The notes beneath the pieces are model-generated. The model made no database searches. It worked only from the letters and a program-made list of their open reading frames with translations, and was not told where the DNA came from. A stretch of DNA of 64,000 nt from the NCBI RefSeq assembly GCF_000812965.1, contig NZ_JSYN01000008.1, forward strand, positions 62,001 through 126,000, written 5' to 3'. The stretch's first letter is position 1, and each line of letters starts with the position of its first letter. Both the position numbers and the translations under genes were made by a program. Positions 1 to 9,799 of this stretch are shown piece after piece. The DNA is from Pedobacter kyungheensis. GTDB lineage: Bacteria; Bacteroidota; Bacteroidia; Sphingobacteriales; Sphingobacteriaceae.

Positions 1-24
1 ACAAAAAGCAAAACAATCCTAATT

Positions 25-474
25 ATGAAATCCATATTTGACAGCGAAACAAGAGACGACGTAATTAAGAGAATTGATGCCCTTAATGCAAACAGTAGTC
101 CTCTTTGGGGAAAAATGACAGTGGCGCAAATGATGCTACACTGCTCACTTACCGATGATTATTATTTGGGCAATACAAAAGTTAACAGGTCTTTTTTAGG
201 GAGGATTTTTGGAAAAATTGCCATAAATAAAATATTGAAAGATAATAGCGCTATCCTTTCAAAAAATGCACCTACTTCACCTTTTTTTAAAGTAACGGGA
301 GATATAAAAGATGTAGAAGCCGAAAAGCAAAAATGGAAATCAACAGTAGAAAAATATGCAACATTCCATAACGAAGCGTTCGTGCATTTTTTCTTTGGAA
401 AGATGACCAAAGCCCAGTTAGGACAATTTATTTACAAACATACCGACCATCACCTCAGGCAGTTTGGCAATTAA
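25..474 (+). CDS. DUF1569 family protein
   Basis: A 149-residue soluble protein without a signal peptide. The N-terminal pattern WGKMTVAQMMLHCS, a conserved His after a Trp-containing turn, and the C-terminal HTDHHLRQFG are what I associate with DUF1569, a DinB-like four-helix family with a putative metal site built from His residues. The biochemical role is unknown. The ATG follows an A-rich leader that begins at the window edge, so an upstream operon partner cannot be excluded. The next gene follows after 21 nt in the same direction, so the two are probably co-transcribed. Confidence 0.75.
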   Translation: MKSIFDSETRDDVIKRIDALNANSSPLWGKMTVAQMMLHCSLTDDYYLGNTKVNRSFLGRIFGKIAINKILKDNSAILSKNAPTSPFFKVTGDIKDVEAEKQKWKSTVEKYATFHNEAFVHFFFGKMTKAQLGQFIYKHTDHHLRQFGN

Positions 475-495
475 TAATTTTAAATCACTATACAA

Positions 496-726
496 ATGGC
501 AAACAAAATCCCGATAGATAAATACTTTGAAACAATTAAAACAAAAACGGGAAAAACGCCTGCCGACTTTAAACAACTCGCAATTACTAAAGGATATTTT
601 GAAAAAGGAAAATTGAAATCTGCCGTAAAACCAGCTGAAGTAATTGCATGGCTCAAAGCAGATTTTGGCTTAGGTCATGGGCATTCGCTGGCTTTGTATC
701 ATTTTTTAAAAGAGGATCTTGAGTAA
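496..726 (+). CDS. DUF4287 domain protein
   Basis: A small (76-residue) cytoplasmic protein. The segment around residues 15-70 (TGKTPADFKQLAITKGY, then WLKADFGLGHGHSLALYHFL) is the pattern of DUF4287, a short alpha-helical domain in many bacteria and sometimes fused to DUF5655. Function is not known. It lies 21 nt after the DUF1569 gene and probably shares its transcript. About 120 nt of sequence without a gene separates its stop from the convergent gene that ends at 849. Confidence 0.75.
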   Translation: MANKIPIDKYFETIKTKTGKTPADFKQLAITKGYFEKGKLKSAVKPAEVIAWLKADFGLGHGHSLALYHFLKEDLE

Positions 727-848
727 ACCAATGCAATTCGAAGGGAGGCAATTTGGATGGCGCAAGTGGTCATTTTACTTTGGCGAAAGTATCTTCTTGA
801 CATGGTAAAGGGGTAGATTGATTTAGAGATGCTTTATCAAGAGATACG

Positions 849-3314
849 TTAGTTTTCCTGGTGTTCTGCACTATGTTCTATGCTTTTTTTCTTAAAAATA
901 GCACCACCAAAATTGTAGGTAAAACTAATGCCCGCTCTTGCTCCTGTGGTTTTCCTTTCGAAATCTAATAAAATTCCATTCCCTTCTCTTAGGAAAGCCC
1001 ATTTTCGGGTGGCAAAAATGTCTCTTCCGTTAATGGTTAGGGTTGCTTTATTATGCAACAAGTTTATTTTGGCACCGGCATCTACACCAAAGTTTGCTCG
1101 GTTATTATCCTGGGCAGTAACATTCGGCGCCTGGTAATCACCACGTATTTGCAATGAAATACTTCTAGCGATCGTAAAATTGTTGGTAATATTAGCATTC
1201 CAGCTCAAACCGCTACTTTTCGTAATGCCGTATGCGGGTAAGCCATCCGTTTTGTTCTCATACACGTTTACATTTGCAGTAAAGTTCCATGCCTTTACTA
1301 AATTAAAGCGGCTAATTACCTCCAGCCCGCCTGTGTAAGCATGTGGAATATTTTCGGCCGTAGTTGTAATGATGCCGTTAACCGGAGGAAGCTCCACATG
1401 CGTTACAAAATCATTTGTAATACGGTAATAAAGACTGGAGGTGAAATTTATTTTGTTCCAGTTTTTTTGATAACCCAGTTCAAAAGCATGAACATCTTCT
1501 GGTTGAATATTGGGGTTACCTACATCGTAATTAACCGGATCTGAGATGTCGGGTATAGGGCTGTAGTTACGTGGTGTAGGACGTATAACTCTACGGGTAT
1601 AACTTAACTGTAACTGTTGGTTGTTTCCCAGTTTTTCCGATAGCGTTACACTGGGGTATAACCTGTTATTGATCACCTGAACAGGCGTATTCAATGGATT
1701 GTTGTTTAGATCATAGCCCGCAACATTCCCTTTCAGATTTGCTGCTTCTCCTCTTACACCAATTTGATAACTAAAGCGCTTTACCTCACCCTGGTAACTA
1801 ATGTACAAGGCATGTATCTGGTTGTTGCTGTGGAAATACGCACTGTAAGGCCAGTACTCGTCGTAGTTTCGCGTGCCTGCGTTAAAGCTGTATGCGGTTT
1901 GGTTTCTATTATCCAAACGTACCTGTGTGCGATAGCCGGCACTCAGCGTTCCTGTACCAATTGGTAAGGTATAATCTGCCTGTACGTTATAATAACTGTT
2001 GTTATAATCATTAACAGGATGAAAAATAGTCGTATCTAATGTATTCACAGGGTTGTTTATGTTGGCAATGTATGACGTATAATTTTGTAGTTCATTGCCA
2101 TTTCCGTGCGCATACCCTATACTAAAAACCAGTTCTTCTTTGGGTTTATTGAATGTTTTAACGAAATCGATGTTTGCGTTAAAAGCTGTTCCATTCTTAT
2201 TCATGAGATTAATACTATTAACACGCTGTAACAAAGCTTTATCTCCATTGTACTGCTGAATGCTTAAAGACTCGTTCCTGTTAAGTTTTGTTGAATTAAA
2301 ACCACCAGAAAAACTGAGCAGGCTCTTGGGTGTCACGTAATAGTCAATACCAGCTTTGATATTATGTGCATTGGTGATAGTGGTAGATGGAAAAATTTCA
2401 TTGGCATAAACGATGTTGTCAGCCGGGTTTAAATACAATATATCCTGGTGGCCATTACTCCAGACATTACTGCGATGGAAATCATAATTTGTATACAAAT
2501 TGACCTTACTGTTTTCAAAACTTAGGCCGACTCCTCCGTTATCATTATTCCGTGTACCTGCAAAGACATTTGCAGTGCCGTTAAATCCTGATTTTTTATT
2601 TTTCTTTAGTATAATATTAATGATACCGGCATCACCTGCCGCCTCATATTTCGAAGATGGATTGGTAATCAGCTCGATACTTTCGACCGAACTTGCCGGA
2701 AGCGATCGAAGCACTTGCGTAATGTCTCCCCCACCAATAAGGGATGGTTTACCATCGATCAGAATATTCACTTTTGATGATCCTCTCAAACTTATATTAC
2801 CACTGCCATCTATCGTCACTGTCGGAATATTCTGCAATAAATCTGTTGCCGTTCCGCCTTTGCTTACCAGGCTTTGCTCTACGGCAAATTTCTTGGTGCC
2901 AATGCTTATTTTGTCATTGCTTTTTGTCGAAGCAATCACCACTTCCTGTAGCGTATTTTTTTCCGATATTTTCATCTCTATCTTTCCTAAATTTATATTT
3001 CCGTTACTGGCAGTAATCGCAATGCTATCCTTAACAAAAGGACGATATCCGAGATAATCTGCTTTTAAAACAAATAACCCTTCGGGCAAATTATTAATCG
3101 TAAATATCCCGGCAGTATCTGTCAATGCCTTTTTCACGATGGTATTCGTTTGCCTATCCAACACTGTTATCGTAACCGAAATCATTTTTTCAGATGACAT
3201 TGCATCTAATAGCGTGCCGCTGATGTTTCCATTATTTTGTGCCGATACATTAGTACAGGCAATTAACAATAGAATTGATAAAATGGACTTAATAGCCATA
3301 AAAAGATTGTTCAT
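849..3314 (-). CDS. Outer-membrane beta-barrel receptor with carboxypeptidase-like N-domain
   Basis: An 821-residue exported protein. Residues 1-25 form a signal peptide ending at SAQ. Residues about 30-110 are a carboxypeptidase regulatory-like (Ig-like) domain (NISGTLLDAMSSEKM, GIFTINNLPEG). A TonB plug domain follows at about 120-235 (GGTATDLLQNIPTVTID, RGSSKVNILIDGKPS, GDAGIINIILKK), and the rest is a beta-barrel of the OMP_b-brl_3 kind ending in an aromatic strand motif (SFTYNFGG). Such proteins resemble TonB-dependent receptors, but this one has no SusD partner and is shorter than SusC proteins. Its ligand is unknown. It is transcribed alone, with a leader of about 160 nt before the DUF2911 gene. 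Confidence 0.85.
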   Translation of the reverse strand: MNNLFMAIKSILSILLLIACTNVSAQNNGNISGTLLDAMSSEKMISVTITVLDRQTNTIVKKALTDTAGIFTINNLPEGLFVLKADYLGYRPFVKDSIAITASNGNINLGKIEMKISEKNTLQEVVIASTKSNDKISIGTKKFAVEQSLVSKGGTATDLLQNIPTVTIDGSGNISLRGSSKVNILIDGKPSLIGGGDITQVLRSLPASSVESIELITNPSSKYEAAGDAGIINIILKKNKKSGFNGTANVFAGTRNNDNGGVGLSFENSKVNLYTNYDFHRSNVWSNGHQDILYLNPADNIVYANEIFPSTTITNAHNIKAGIDYYVTPKSLLSFSGGFNSTKLNRNESLSIQQYNGDKALLQRVNSINLMNKNGTAFNANIDFVKTFNKPKEELVFSIGYAHGNGNELQNYTSYIANINNPVNTLDTTIFHPVNDYNNSYYNVQADYTLPIGTGTLSAGYRTQVRLDNRNQTAYSFNAGTRNYDEYWPYSAYFHSNNQIHALYISYQGEVKRFSYQIGVRGEAANLKGNVAGYDLNNNPLNTPVQVINNRLYPSVTLSEKLGNNQQLQLSYTRRVIRPTPRNYSPIPDISDPVNYDVGNPNIQPEDVHAFELGYQKNWNKINFTSSLYYRITNDFVTHVELPPVNGIITTTAENIPHAYTGGLEVISRFNLVKAWNFTANVNVYENKTDGLPAYGITKSSGLSWNANITNNFTIARSISLQIRGDYQAPNVTAQDNNRANFGVDAGAKINLLHNKATLTINGRDIFATRKWAFLREGNGILLDFERKTTGARAGISFTYNFGGAIFKKKSIEHSAEHQEN

Positions 3315-3475
3315 AGGGTCATTTATTTTCGTGCCTGTCTACCCGTAGCCTTTCCTCTCGTTTGGCAAGGAGACATGCATCATAGTAGATCAATGTTATT
3401 CGTTGATACATTAGTAATTAGCGATAAAATCAGCATCAAGAAAAATATTTGCTGCGCAAACACAATACGCTAATT

Positions 3476-3997
3476 TTATTGGGCTTTAATGCGAATCGGT
3501 ATAACTACGTTTTCCCATAACAGAGAAAAGCCTGTCGCGGTTATGGAATACATCAAAACTTCCTGCTTATCGGCAACCCTTTCAGGCGCTATCTCCAGAC
3601 GCAATTGGTCTTTCGACTGGTCATATTTGAATGCTCCCCATTGTTTGGGTACCTTGTTAAAAATGGTAATCCATTTACCTTTTTCTTTAGGGATAAGGAA
3701 GAAAGCATACTTTCCAGCCGGCAACAACTTCCCTTCTATTTTTATATTTCTATCTGTCTCAAATGTTGTTGCTTCATTAGCTCCCGCGCGCCAAACCGAA
3801 TCAAACTTTACAAGGCCTCCCCATATCTCCCTGTTCTTCACGGATGGTTTACTATAAGCGATGATGATATTGGCTTTTCCTATTGTTCCTCTTGCGGTAT
3901 CCGGCAAGCTAATTCTGGGCTTGTTTTGTTGTGCAAAGCTTCCAGCTGAAGTAAAAAGGATAATGAGGGTGATTGCTATTGATTTTAACTTTTTCAT
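3476..3997 (-). CDS. DUF2911 family exported protein
   Basis: A 173-residue protein with a signal peptide (residues 1-22, cut after SFA). The body has the DUF2911 signature: [20 protein letters not shown], then [26 protein letters not shown] and [15 protein letters not shown]2911 proteins are beta-rich periplasmic or outer-membrane-associated proteins of unknown function that are common in Bacteroidota. Here it sits 161 nt upstream of the beta-barrel gene on the same strand, close enough to share a transcript though the gap could also hold a promoter. Confidence 0.85.
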   Translation of the reverse strand: MKKLKSIAITLIILFTSAGSFAQQNKPRISLPDTARGTIGKANIIIAYSKPSVKNREIWGGLVKFDSVWRAGANEATTFETDRNIKIEGKLLPAGKYAFFLIPKEKGKWITIFNKVPKQWGAFKYDQSKDQLRLEIAPERVADKQEVLMYSITATGFSLLWENVVIPIRIKAQ

Positions 3998-4128
3998 GTT
4001 TTTATGTTTTTTATTTTACTCATTTAATAGTACAATGGCACTTTGTTTTTAGTGTGTATACCATAGTTTTAATTGTGCGCATAACTGTTGTTAGAAGTGA
4101 TGTTGATGTTTTGATCATTATTTACAGT

Positions 4129-4554
4129 TTATCTATCAACTATAGCCTGGTAGCTTAGCATGCAGCCTGGTATATTTAGCGCATTTTGAAAGGATATGCC
4201 CATGCCGGCTTTTGATATGGGCATAACAGATTGCATGGACAAGGTGGTTGTCTTCGCGGGCGGAAAGGCATCGGCGTTACATACAAATCCCGATTGATTT
4301 GCTTGTGTTGCACCATTCACGCTTCGCAATGTGCCACAGCTGTCAGAAACCGGTGCACCATCAAAAGATACGTTTATAACATCTTTAAAGCTTGCAGAAA
4401 TAGTTGCTGTAACAATAAACTTCATTGTATGCTCGTGTACTGCTGTGTTACTCCATTTACCTCTTTTGCTGCAGGATGAGTATGCAATGATGGTAGACGT
4501 AAAAAATAATGCAGCGAGCCATTTTTTGCCAATTGTTGTTCTGTTCTTTTGCAT
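4129..4554 (-). CDS. Hypothetical lipoprotein
   Basis: A 141-residue protein I do not recognise. Residues 9-28 form a hydrophobic signal ending in a lipobox-like AYSSC, so Cys28 is the probable lipidation site. The mature part is rich in Ser, Thr and Ala with two further cysteines (SDSCGTLRSVNG and FVCNADAFPP) plus one near the C-terminus (IPGCMLSYQ). It has the look of a small beta-sandwich, but no family can be named. It is divergent from the histidine kinase at 4773, with about 220 nt between the two starts. Confidence 0.55.
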   Translation of the reverse strand: MQKNRTTIGKKWLAALFFTSTIIAYSSCSKRGKWSNTAVHEHTMKFIVTATISASFKDVINVSFDGAPVSDSCGTLRSVNGATQANQSGFVCNADAFPPAKTTTLSMQSVMPISKAGMGISFQNALNIPGCMLSYQAIVDR

Positions 4555-4772
4555 TTTGTTTATATTTTTTGTTTATACACCAAAGCTGGGCTTTGTGCCG
4601 CGCTCTCAAAAAACATTTCAACTATTGGCCATTTATTCTTAATAAATAAGGATATTTACGCTATAATTGATCATGTCAGCAACGATTGATTTTTTGCGGC
4701 CATTTATTGAGCAATCAGGGCAATCGGTTTAAAATCTTATTTTTTTATTGCAAAAGGATGGTAATTTTAAGC

Positions 4773-5792
4773 ATGCAATTATTGAAATCGAAACCCAATA
4801 CCACATTGCTGCAAATTCTGATTTGGCTGGCTGTTTTGCTGCTTACTTTTTTTTCTATGCTGCCGATGGAGGGTGCCGGGAAGTCCGTAATCTATACGGT
4901 GATTAATACCTTTTTTTACGCAGTTATCATATACGTTAATATTCTGCTGCTGTACCCGGTGTTTTACCAAAAAGGCAGGCGGATATGGTATGTCCTGTTT
5001 GTTATATTATTTTTAATAATTGCAGGGATGTTACGGGGTTATGCAATTATAAGTGCGTATAATTTTTTCCTTCCGGGAAAAACCAGGTTGATCACGCTTG
5101 GGGCATTGCTCAACTACATAACAGCAGGTATACTGGTTTATATACTTAGCCTTGTATTTCGCATTGCGATTGAATATTTCAAATTAAAACAACAAACGGA
5201 AGAGATAATGGCACAGAAAAGCCAGGCTGAGTTGAACTTGCTAAAGTCGCAGGTACAACCACATTTTCTGTTCAACACACTCAATAACATTTACTATGAG
5301 GCTTACAAAGAAGCGCCTAAAACAGCTTACCTGATTGAGCGCTTGTCGGAAATTATGCGCTACTTCGTAGATGAAACCATTAAGGAGGATGTGGCAATAA
5401 ACACGGAGATCTTATTTTTGGAAAATTATATTTCGCTGGAGAAAATACGCATCAGGCACGGCGTCAATATTCATTTTACAAAAGTATATGACCCTGACAT
5501 CCGCATCCCGCCTATGTTGTTGATGACGTTTATTGAGAATATTTTTAAACACGGAATAGACAAATCAAGCAACCAAAACCAAATAGATATTGCGCTGACA
5601 CAACAAAATGGTTGCCTGTACTTTAAAACAAACAACAAAATATATGAGGTCGATCCCCAAAAAAAACTCAATGGTTTTGGGATAGCTAACCTCAAAAAAA
5701 GGCTAACTATGTTGTATGGTACCAACTTCGAACTAGATACAGCTACAAATGATAAAACGTTTATTGCATTTTTAAAGATTCCGGTAGCATGA
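4773..5792 (+). CDS. LytS-type sensor histidine kinase (His_kinase family)
   Basis: A membrane sensor kinase that should phosphorylate the LytTR regulator encoded just downstream. Four hydrophobic segments fill residues about 15-140, a short coiled linker follows (LKQQTEEIMAQKSQAEL), then the His_kinase domain with SQVQPHFLFNTLNNIYY, whose His is the phospho-acceptor, and a divergent ATPase domain (PPMLLMTFIENIFKHG; LNGFGIANLKKRL). The frame stays open to 4686, but I favour ATG 4773 (or 4758) because it leaves a short N-terminus before the first membrane helix. The stop overlaps the next start by 4 nt (ATGA), indicating translational coupling. Confidence 0.9.
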   Translation: MQLLKSKPNTTLLQILIWLAVLLLTFFSMLPMEGAGKSVIYTVINTFFYAVIIYVNILLLYPVFYQKGRRIWYVLFVILFLIIAGMLRGYAIISAYNFFLPGKTRLITLGALLNYITAGILVYILSLVFRIAIEYFKLKQQTEEIMAQKSQAELNLLKSQVQPHFLFNTLNNIYYEAYKEAPKTAYLIERLSEIMRYFVDETIKEDVAINTEILFLENYISLEKIRIRHGVNIHFTKVYDPDIRIPPMLLMTFIENIFKHGIDKSSNQNQIDIALTQQNGCLYFKTNNKIYEVDPQKKLNGFGIANLKKRLTMLYGTNFELDTATNDKTFIAFLKIPVA

Positions 5793-6499
5793 ACCTAAGC
5801 TGTATTATTGTAGATGACGAGCCGAATGCCGTTAATCTGCTGGAAATATTGATTCAACAATCAACAAGATGGGAGCTGAAAGCCAAGTGTTATAACGCTT
5901 TGGAAGCGCTTGATTTTTTTAAATCCAACAAGGTTGATTTTATCTTCCTGGATATAAATATGCCCCAGCTTTCAGGTTTGGAACTTGCTGGTTTATTGCC
6001 TGCACAAACTAAAATTGTGTTTACAACTGCTTATTCCGAACATGCAGCAGAAAGTTATTCTTATGAAACGATTGACTATTTATTGAAACCGATCACCTTA
6101 AAACGTTTCTTATTCGCGGTACAAAAAATAGAGTTTTATTTTAAAAAGTATGATGCGGATCCGGCTGCTCCTGCACCTTTTAGTAATGAGTATTTCTTTG
6201 TAAAATCGGGCAAGGTTTTGAATAAAATATTGCTGGATGATATTTTTTATTTTGAAGGCGAAAAAGAATATGCACGATTGGTTACTGCACAAACACAGTT
6301 GCTCATTTATCGAAGGCTAAAAGATATTGAGGAACAGCTTCCGCAACCCTTTATCAGGGTACATAATTCCTATATCATCAATACGAAACAGCTCATTAAA
6401 ATTGAAGACAATCATATCTATATTGCTAGTAAACGCATACCGATAAGCGAAAAATTCAGAGAAAATTTCATGAGTATTATCAATAAAAGAAAATTGTAA
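5789..6499 (+). CDS. LytTR-family response regulator
   Basis: A 236-residue regulator. The receiver domain occupies residues 1-120: acidic pair DDEP, phospho-acceptor Asp in FIFLDINMPQLSG, conserved Thr/Ser region FTTAYSEHA and Lys in YLLKPI. The LytTR DNA-binding domain follows at about 135-236 (FFVKSGKVLNKILLDDIFYF, then FIRVHNSYIINTKQL). It is the partner of the kinase that ends 4 nt inside its start. Targets cannot be read from the sequence. LytTR regulators bind paired direct repeats, and none was obvious nearby. Confidence 0.92.
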   Translation: MNLSCIIVDDEPNAVNLLEILIQQSTRWELKAKCYNALEALDFFKSNKVDFIFLDINMPQLSGLELAGLLPAQTKIVFTTAYSEHAAESYSYETIDYLLKPITLKRFLFAVQKIEFYFKKYDADPAAPAPFSNEYFFVKSGKVLNKILLDDIFYFEGEKEYARLVTAQTQLLIYRRLKDIEEQLPQPFIRVHNSYIINTKQLIKIEDNHIYIASKRIPISEKFRENFMSIINKRKL

Positions 6500-6942
6500 T
6501 AAAATAAAGCGCTTAGCAAAGACTCTTTTCTATTGGCTAATCCTTATCACTCCGGCAGAATGCTACGAATAGTAGGTGGGGTTTAATATTTGCAATAAAT
6601 TTTGGATCTATAAAAATTATTTATAGATTTAATTCATCCCATAATAATATAACTAAATACCATCAGGATTATGGGAAATACCTGCCTAAGCTCTTGCGAG
6701 CCATATCAAAAAGACTTCATTTATCGAATAAGATCAGTATCATTGGCTCCGCCTATTTGCGCTAAACGCGTAGTTTCCTCCTCTGTTTGTCAGTTTTATC
6801 ATCATCTTCTAAGTAGGCAGTTATTCATTTTTATGAAGTTAAATAAGTCATGCTTAAACAAGTTATTTAAAAAATAAGCTAATGACCATAAGAGATATTT
6901 GGAAATGAACATTGCCACCTGCTTAATCAATTCATATATAAA
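6500..6942. other. Gene-free region with one hairpin
   Basis: A 443-nt AT-rich stretch between the two-component pair and the esterase. A perfect 9-bp inverted repeat with a 5-nt loop lies at 6606-6628. A 68-codon open frame at 6671-6877 has Cys/Ser-rich low-complexity composition, no family signature and no plausible start context, so I do not call it. The promoter of the esterase presumably lies in the last 100 nt. Confidence 0.5.
6606..6628 (+). terminator. Hairpin after the LytS/LytTR operon
   Basis: ATCTATAAA and TTTATAGAT form a perfect 9-bp stem around the loop AATTA, followed by a short T-rich stretch. It lies 107 nt after the regulator stop. A weak, AT-only terminator is the simplest reading, and an operator is the alternative. 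Confidence 0.35.
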
Positions 6943-7962
6943 ATGAAAAAATTTTCAACCCAGCATATCATTAGAGAAAAGATTCAAGTGTCTTTTCCCA
7001 TGTTTCTTTTAGGAATACTCTGTATCGGTGTTATTTCCTGTAATCAAAATCAACAAAACGGATACGATAAGAAATCCAATCAATATTTAACAGCTCTTCA
7101 AAAAGAAATACCAATATGGACAAAATTTATGCCCGATTCGGGAATAATTAAAGGCATAGAAACAACGGCCAAAATCTCAAAACCACTTGTTGGAGGGAGA
7201 TATTGGACAGGGATTACGAATGTTTCAAATCCAAGAATAACAATTTATCCGCCCAAAGCAAAAAATACTGGTGTGGCAGTGGTTGTTTTTCCGGGGGGAG
7301 GTTATCGGGGTCTTGCTATTGACATCGAAGGATCTGAAATATGTGAATGGCTGGCATCAATAGGTATTACCGGGATACTTTTGAAATATCGTGTACCTAA
7401 ATCAGGGCCTTACTGGGATTCAACCTGTAACTGTCAAAAAGACCCTGTAAAACCTCTTGCTTTACAGGATGCCCAAAGAACATTAGGCTTAGTGCGATTT
7501 CATGCTAAAGAATGGAATATTGACCCAAATAAAGTTGGTGTAATTGGATTTTCTGCAGGCGGGCATTTAGTCGCTAACATCAGCACACATTACAAGGAAA
7601 GAATATATCCTATAACAGATTCAGCTGATAAGGAAAGTTGTAAACCCAATTTTGCCATTGCACTTTATCCTGGCCACATGCGTGAGCATACCACAAAAGA
7701 ATATGACTTAAATCCTACCATCCCGATTGATAGTAATACGCCCCCAACCTTCCTGCTGCAAGCAGGCAATGATCCTGTTGATGATATTGAAGAATCATTA
7801 GTTTACTATATGGCGTTGAACAAAGCGGGTGTGCCAACAGAATACCATATTTATGCTGACGGAAAGCATGCTTTTGGTGTGAGAAAAACCAATTTACCCA
7901 TCAATAACTGGATTCAGCTGGTAGAAACATGGCTACATACCATTCATATGATTGCTAAATGA
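6943..7962 (+). CDS. Alpha/beta-hydrolase lipoprotein (acetyl-xylan-esterase-like)
   Basis: A 339-residue esterase of the alpha/beta-hydrolase fold. A lipobox ending at Cys33 (GVISC) suggests an outer-membrane or periplasmic lipoprotein. The oxyanion motif FPGGGY lies near residue 115, the nucleophile elbow GFSAGG near 200, the acid in AGNDPVDD and the catalytic His in DGKHAFGV, in normal order. Homologues in Bacteroidota (BD-FAE type) remove acetyl or feruloyl groups from plant glycans. It stands alone: 443 nt follow the two-component operon and the next gene is convergent. Substrate is inferred from the family only. Confidence 0.85.
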   Translation: MKKFSTQHIIREKIQVSFPMFLLGILCIGVISCNQNQQNGYDKKSNQYLTALQKEIPIWTKFMPDSGIIKGIETTAKISKPLVGGRYWTGITNVSNPRITIYPPKAKNTGVAVVVFPGGGYRGLAIDIEGSEICEWLASIGITGILLKYRVPKSGPYWDSTCNCQKDPVKPLALQDAQRTLGLVRFHAKEWNIDPNKVGVIGFSAGGHLVANISTHYKERIYPITDSADKESCKPNFAIALYPGHMREHTTKEYDLNPTIPIDSNTPPTFLLQAGNDPVDDIEESLVYYMALNKAGVPTEYHIYADGKHAFGVRKTNLPINNWIQLVETWLHTIHMIAK

Positions 7963-8094
7963 TTCTGAACTGAAACGAAAACAGCATTAATAGTTATCTA
8001 ACCCCCTGGCCATAGTATTAAGCACAATGTCTCTACTTATTTTGCAATAATTTGATGTTTAGATGCATTCGGTGTCAGCACTTGCTTTTTACGC

Positions 8095-8967
8095 TCAATA
8101 AGCCAAATAGTCTACCTGCTCCTTATTTTCAACTTTCTTAAAAGGCATAAAGCGGCAGTCGGGGTTCCATTTGTTACCCACATACTCAAAACCGGCAGTT
8201 TGCATCAGCTCGGTTACAATGGCTGTTTGCCAGCTACGGGCAATAAAAGGTTGCGCATGGTAAACAATTTGCTGGTAGGCAGTACTTGTGCTTAGTTCAT
8301 CATCAGGCGTAAGTGCAACCAAATCATGGTAATGGTGCAATTGCTTTTCAACATCGTATTTTACGGCACTAAACCAATGCGCATACAAACCGTTAAAACC
8401 GGTTACCGCATGGTTGGTTATGGCCTTTACCGAATAATCGATCATGAAATTGGAAACCGGCGCTTCCTCTTCGAAGTAAGCCAGCATGGCTAATCCACCC
8501 GGCTTAATGTTATTTTGGAGGAAAACACCCAGCCGCATCACTTCCTTTAAGGTAGTGAGCATACACATGGAAGCATTGGCGCTGCCTATAAAAATGAGAT
8601 CCTGCTGCTGTGTATGCCTGAAATGGATATCGGTACAGTCAGCCTTGAGGTAAGTTAATCCGGGAAAGCGGGAAAAATAACCGGCATTATCTAAACAGCT
8701 GTAATGATTACCGGGGAGGCTTTGGGCCACTTCATGACTTTCATATCCGTTTCCCGCCATAATTTCCATAATATGATGCCCGTTTACCAGGCCGTGTTCT
8801 TTCATCAAATCAATCAGGTCAGCTGTTTTTGGCTCCGCCTGATTATAAGTGAGGCTGTACACCAAATCGTAATGTGGCTTGGGGATGGCCTGATCGCAAA
8901 TCCGGTTGATAATTTCAGGCGCGATTTTAACTTCAGCCAACACCAACTGTCTGATGAGTTCGATCAT
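8095..8967 (-). CDS. Class I SAM-dependent methyltransferase-like protein
   Basis: A 290-residue soluble protein with a Rossmann-type SAM-binding core at about residues 65-190. Motif I is IMEIMAGNGYES, the acidic end of strand 2 is in SCLDNAG, and LKADCTDIHF is the motif before strand 4. The N-terminal 60 residues are helical and the C-terminal third is a family-specific cap. The methyl acceptor is unknown. Its start overlaps the stop of the papain-like gene by 4 nt (ATGA), and a 35-residue peptide gene lies upstream of that, so the three form one tightly coupled operon. Confidence 0.75.
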   Translation of the reverse strand: MIELIRQLVLAEVKIAPEIINRICDQAIPKPHYDLVYSLTYNQAEPKTADLIDLMKEHGLVNGHHIMEIMAGNGYESHEVAQSLPGNHYSCLDNAGYFSRFPGLTYLKADCTDIHFRHTQQQDLIFIGSANASMCMLTTLKEVMRLGVFLQNNIKPGGLAMLAYFEEEAPVSNFMIDYSVKAITNHAVTGFNGLYAHWFSAVKYDVEKQLHHYHDLVALTPDDELSTSTAYQQIVYHAQPFIARSWQTAIVTELMQTAGFEYVGNKWNPDCRFMPFKKVENKEQVDYLAY

Positions 8968-9787
8968 ATTGGCTTAACGTTTTCGGGGTGGTCTGCCGCT
9001 AAACGTTTGGCAAGCCTGATTTTCTCCTGTGTGAGCCTCATTAAGTCTTGTTCCATCGCTGCGAGATTAAGCCCCAGCGGATTTTTGTCGCCTTTCATAA
9101 AATCCTGGGTAATGATGGCATAGGCTTCGTCATTATAGGTTTCCCAGAAATCCCAGGTCATTTTCTTTTCCTGCCCCAGCGTAATGCAGGTCAGGTGTGT
9201 TTCATCGTAAGCGAGAATAGCCACAGCATGGCCACCCAGCGACCAGGGTTCGTTATCACCTGTGAGCCCACCAGGTTTAACTGCCCAGATTTCCTGATCT
9301 TCGCTGCTTTTAGGCAACTGAAGGCCAACATAAATTCCGCCAAAAAGATAAATGGAAGCTTTTACAATTTCGCGTCGTGCGGTACGGTAGCAAACACCCG
9401 GATATGGTGCTGATCGATGCCATTTTTACGCCAGTATTTTAAGGCATCAATCATATACACACCATCATCGTTTTGCTTCGTGATGGGGTCGTATTTGGAG
9501 AGTGTGATGTAAGTGTTTAAAATCGCCTCTTCCGAAATTTCAGATTCGGTACTGGCATTGGCAGACCAGCATTTAATCATATGGCCAGCAGCTGCACAGG
9601 TGCAATTGTTAAGGCTATCGTTCCCGAATACACCCCATGCACTTTTCTTTACAGTTGTCCAGTCGTACGCATCGGGAATTTGAAGCTGGTGCAAGGCCAG
9701 GTAATCGGTTACCTTAAAACTTCTTGGATCTTTAATGGCTTTAGGTTTTCCGCCTTTGCCCTTAACCTGTCCGGTGGTATTTTCCAT
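8964..9787 (-). pseudogene. Papain-like cysteine peptidase, interrupted by a 1-nt frameshift
   Basis: Two adjacent minus-strand frames (9787-9362 and about 9365-8964) are halves of one protein of about 274 residues. The first half carries the probable catalytic Cys in NDSLNNCTCAAAGH (papain-like, followed by a helix), and the second carries the catalytic His in GGHAVAILAYDE. The first frame stops at 9362-9364 after VPHDAKL. Shifting frame there by one base restores a continuous reading (IVKASIYLFGGIYVGLQLPK) into the second half, which has no start codon of its own except an improbable TTG. One missing base near 9366-9372 explains this. It is either a real lesion or a sequencing error. Start ATG 9787 follows GGAGG about 15 nt upstream. 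The 3' end overlaps the methyltransferase start. Confidence 0.75.
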
Positions 9788-9799
9788 ATCAAATGAATA

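Noticed and set aside
2500..3057. 185-residue plus-strand frame over the beta-barrel gene
   Set aside because: It lies fully inside a well-supported gene on the other strand, with Pro/Leu/Phe-rich composition typical of a shadow frame.
6671..6877. Small gene in the 6.5-6.9 kb gap
   Set aside because: Its composition is low-complexity, it has no signature or start context, and it overlaps nothing conserved.
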